Below are positions 63,766-64,000 of a DNA stretch of 64,000 bases, piece after piece. Source of the DNA: Ceratothoa steindachneri (lineage: Eukaryota; Arthropoda; Malacostraca; Isopoda; Cymothoidae); the NCBI GenBank assembly GCA_963969495.1, contig OZ018333.1, forward strand, positions 15,035,239 through 15,099,238, given 5' to 3'. Numbering within the stretch: position 1 is the first letter of the stretch; the number at the start of each line of letters is the position of its first letter. The notes under the pieces were generated by a model, which ran no database searches, was not told where the DNA came from, and saw only the letters and a list, made by a program, of their open reading frames with translations. The position numbers and the translations under genes are program-made.

Positions 63766-64000
63766 CATTGCAGAAAGAAAAAAAATCTTCGCATTTTCCC
63801 TCGGGACTCCCTACCATGGAGGTCTATAAGAGCCCAGCACTTCTGCAACTATACAATCAATTACGTCCAGTATGTACTCTTGGGGAATGGATACAGATCC
63901 AACACACCATCTTTAGAAACCTAGGAGGCTGCCTGAGTCCTTCTACATACGGAGAAAAGGGGCCAACGATGGGTTTCTCCTTGGGCATGTGGTAGACAAA
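63766..64000 (-). promoter_or_regulatory. I-2b 5' UTR, incomplete at the window edge
   Basis: The sequence upstream of the ORF1 start. The conserved I-clade 5' terminus (CGGCGATTTG) is not reached, so the element continues past 64000. The plus-strand frame 63768-63995 is read as antisense noise. Confidence 0.45.

Larger units (their letters stand above)
53527..64000 (-). mobile_element. I-clade LINE family I-2, copy I-2b, split by a CR1 element
   Basis: Minus-strand order: 5' UTR (63770 to beyond the window), ORF1 (about 62230-63765), endonuclease (61650-62220), linker (60811-61640), CR1 insertion (about 55769-60810), RT (54570-55768), RNase H (54100-54490), Cys/His tail (53800-53900), 3' end near 53527 with CCTTAAACCTTATAA, like I-2a. 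The frame on the two sides of the CR1 is contiguous apart from about 15 nt when compared with I-2a (LYNLIWVKGFYPSS then LLPFVKPSIDG). Decayed: many stops. Confidence 0.82.

Overview
The window is animal, most likely arthropod, nuclear DNA. It is AT-rich, has introns with GT..AG junctions, a C2H2 zinc-finger gene with acidic KEE-rich 5' exons, and a very dense load of non-LTR retrotransposons. A crustacean is plausible: a CR1-like 3' tail near 942-1000 made of TTATGTTC-type repeats after a small hairpin resembles LINE tails I associate with crustaceans, and there are long (AT)n tracts. This placement is weak and rests on memory. There are no bacterial operons, tRNA or rRNA genes, or CRISPR arrays, and almost every long ORF belongs to a transposon.

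Layout. 1-3992: three scrambled pieces of CR1-clade LINEs on the minus strand. 4544-7075: a decayed Ty3/gypsy-like element on the plus strand, with tandem repeats between its gag-like and pol-end-like pieces. 7076-24107: a nested set of elements. An I-clade LINE (family I-3, minus) is split by a Merlin/IS1595-type DNA transposon (8684-10878) and by a second I-clade LINE (I-2a, 11392-21340, with a perfect 12-bp target duplication). I-2a is itself split by a Ty3/gypsy LTR element (15218-19227, 5-bp target duplication GTCTG on the minus strand). 25021-44585: a zinc-finger gene on the minus strand, with its terminal exon at 25112-26107 and two copies of an upstream acidic 162-nt exon (30573-30734 and 43914-44075). 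Its introns and one exon are invaded by I-1 LINE copies, a plus-strand CR1 remnant, a gypsy integrase remnant and a putative piggyBac-like MITE. 45451-52297: a full-length GC-rich I-clade LINE (I-1A, minus) with an 11-bp target duplication and few disabling mutations. 53527-64000: a second I-2 LINE (I-2b, minus) split by an apparently full-length CR1 element with both ORFs open (about 55769-60810).

How the parts relate. The I-clade elements encode a zinc-knuckle ORF1 and an ORF2 with endonuclease, reverse transcriptase (RT) and, in I-1 and I-2, RNase H. They drive target-primed reverse transcription and leave the target duplications seen here. Three I families with different coding sequences share similar first nucleotides, and I-1 and I-3 copies keep a hairpin just before the ORF1 start. 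The intact CR1 has an SGNH-hydrolase ORF1, an endonuclease-RT ORF2, and a 3' terminus that folds into a two-tier stem-loop with a GUAA (GNRA) tetraloop. A 36-nt piece holding only the inner hairpin and the tail is inserted in the neighbouring I-2b.

Element names (I-1, I-2, I-3, copies A-E) are local labels, not database names. All alignments were done by eye.
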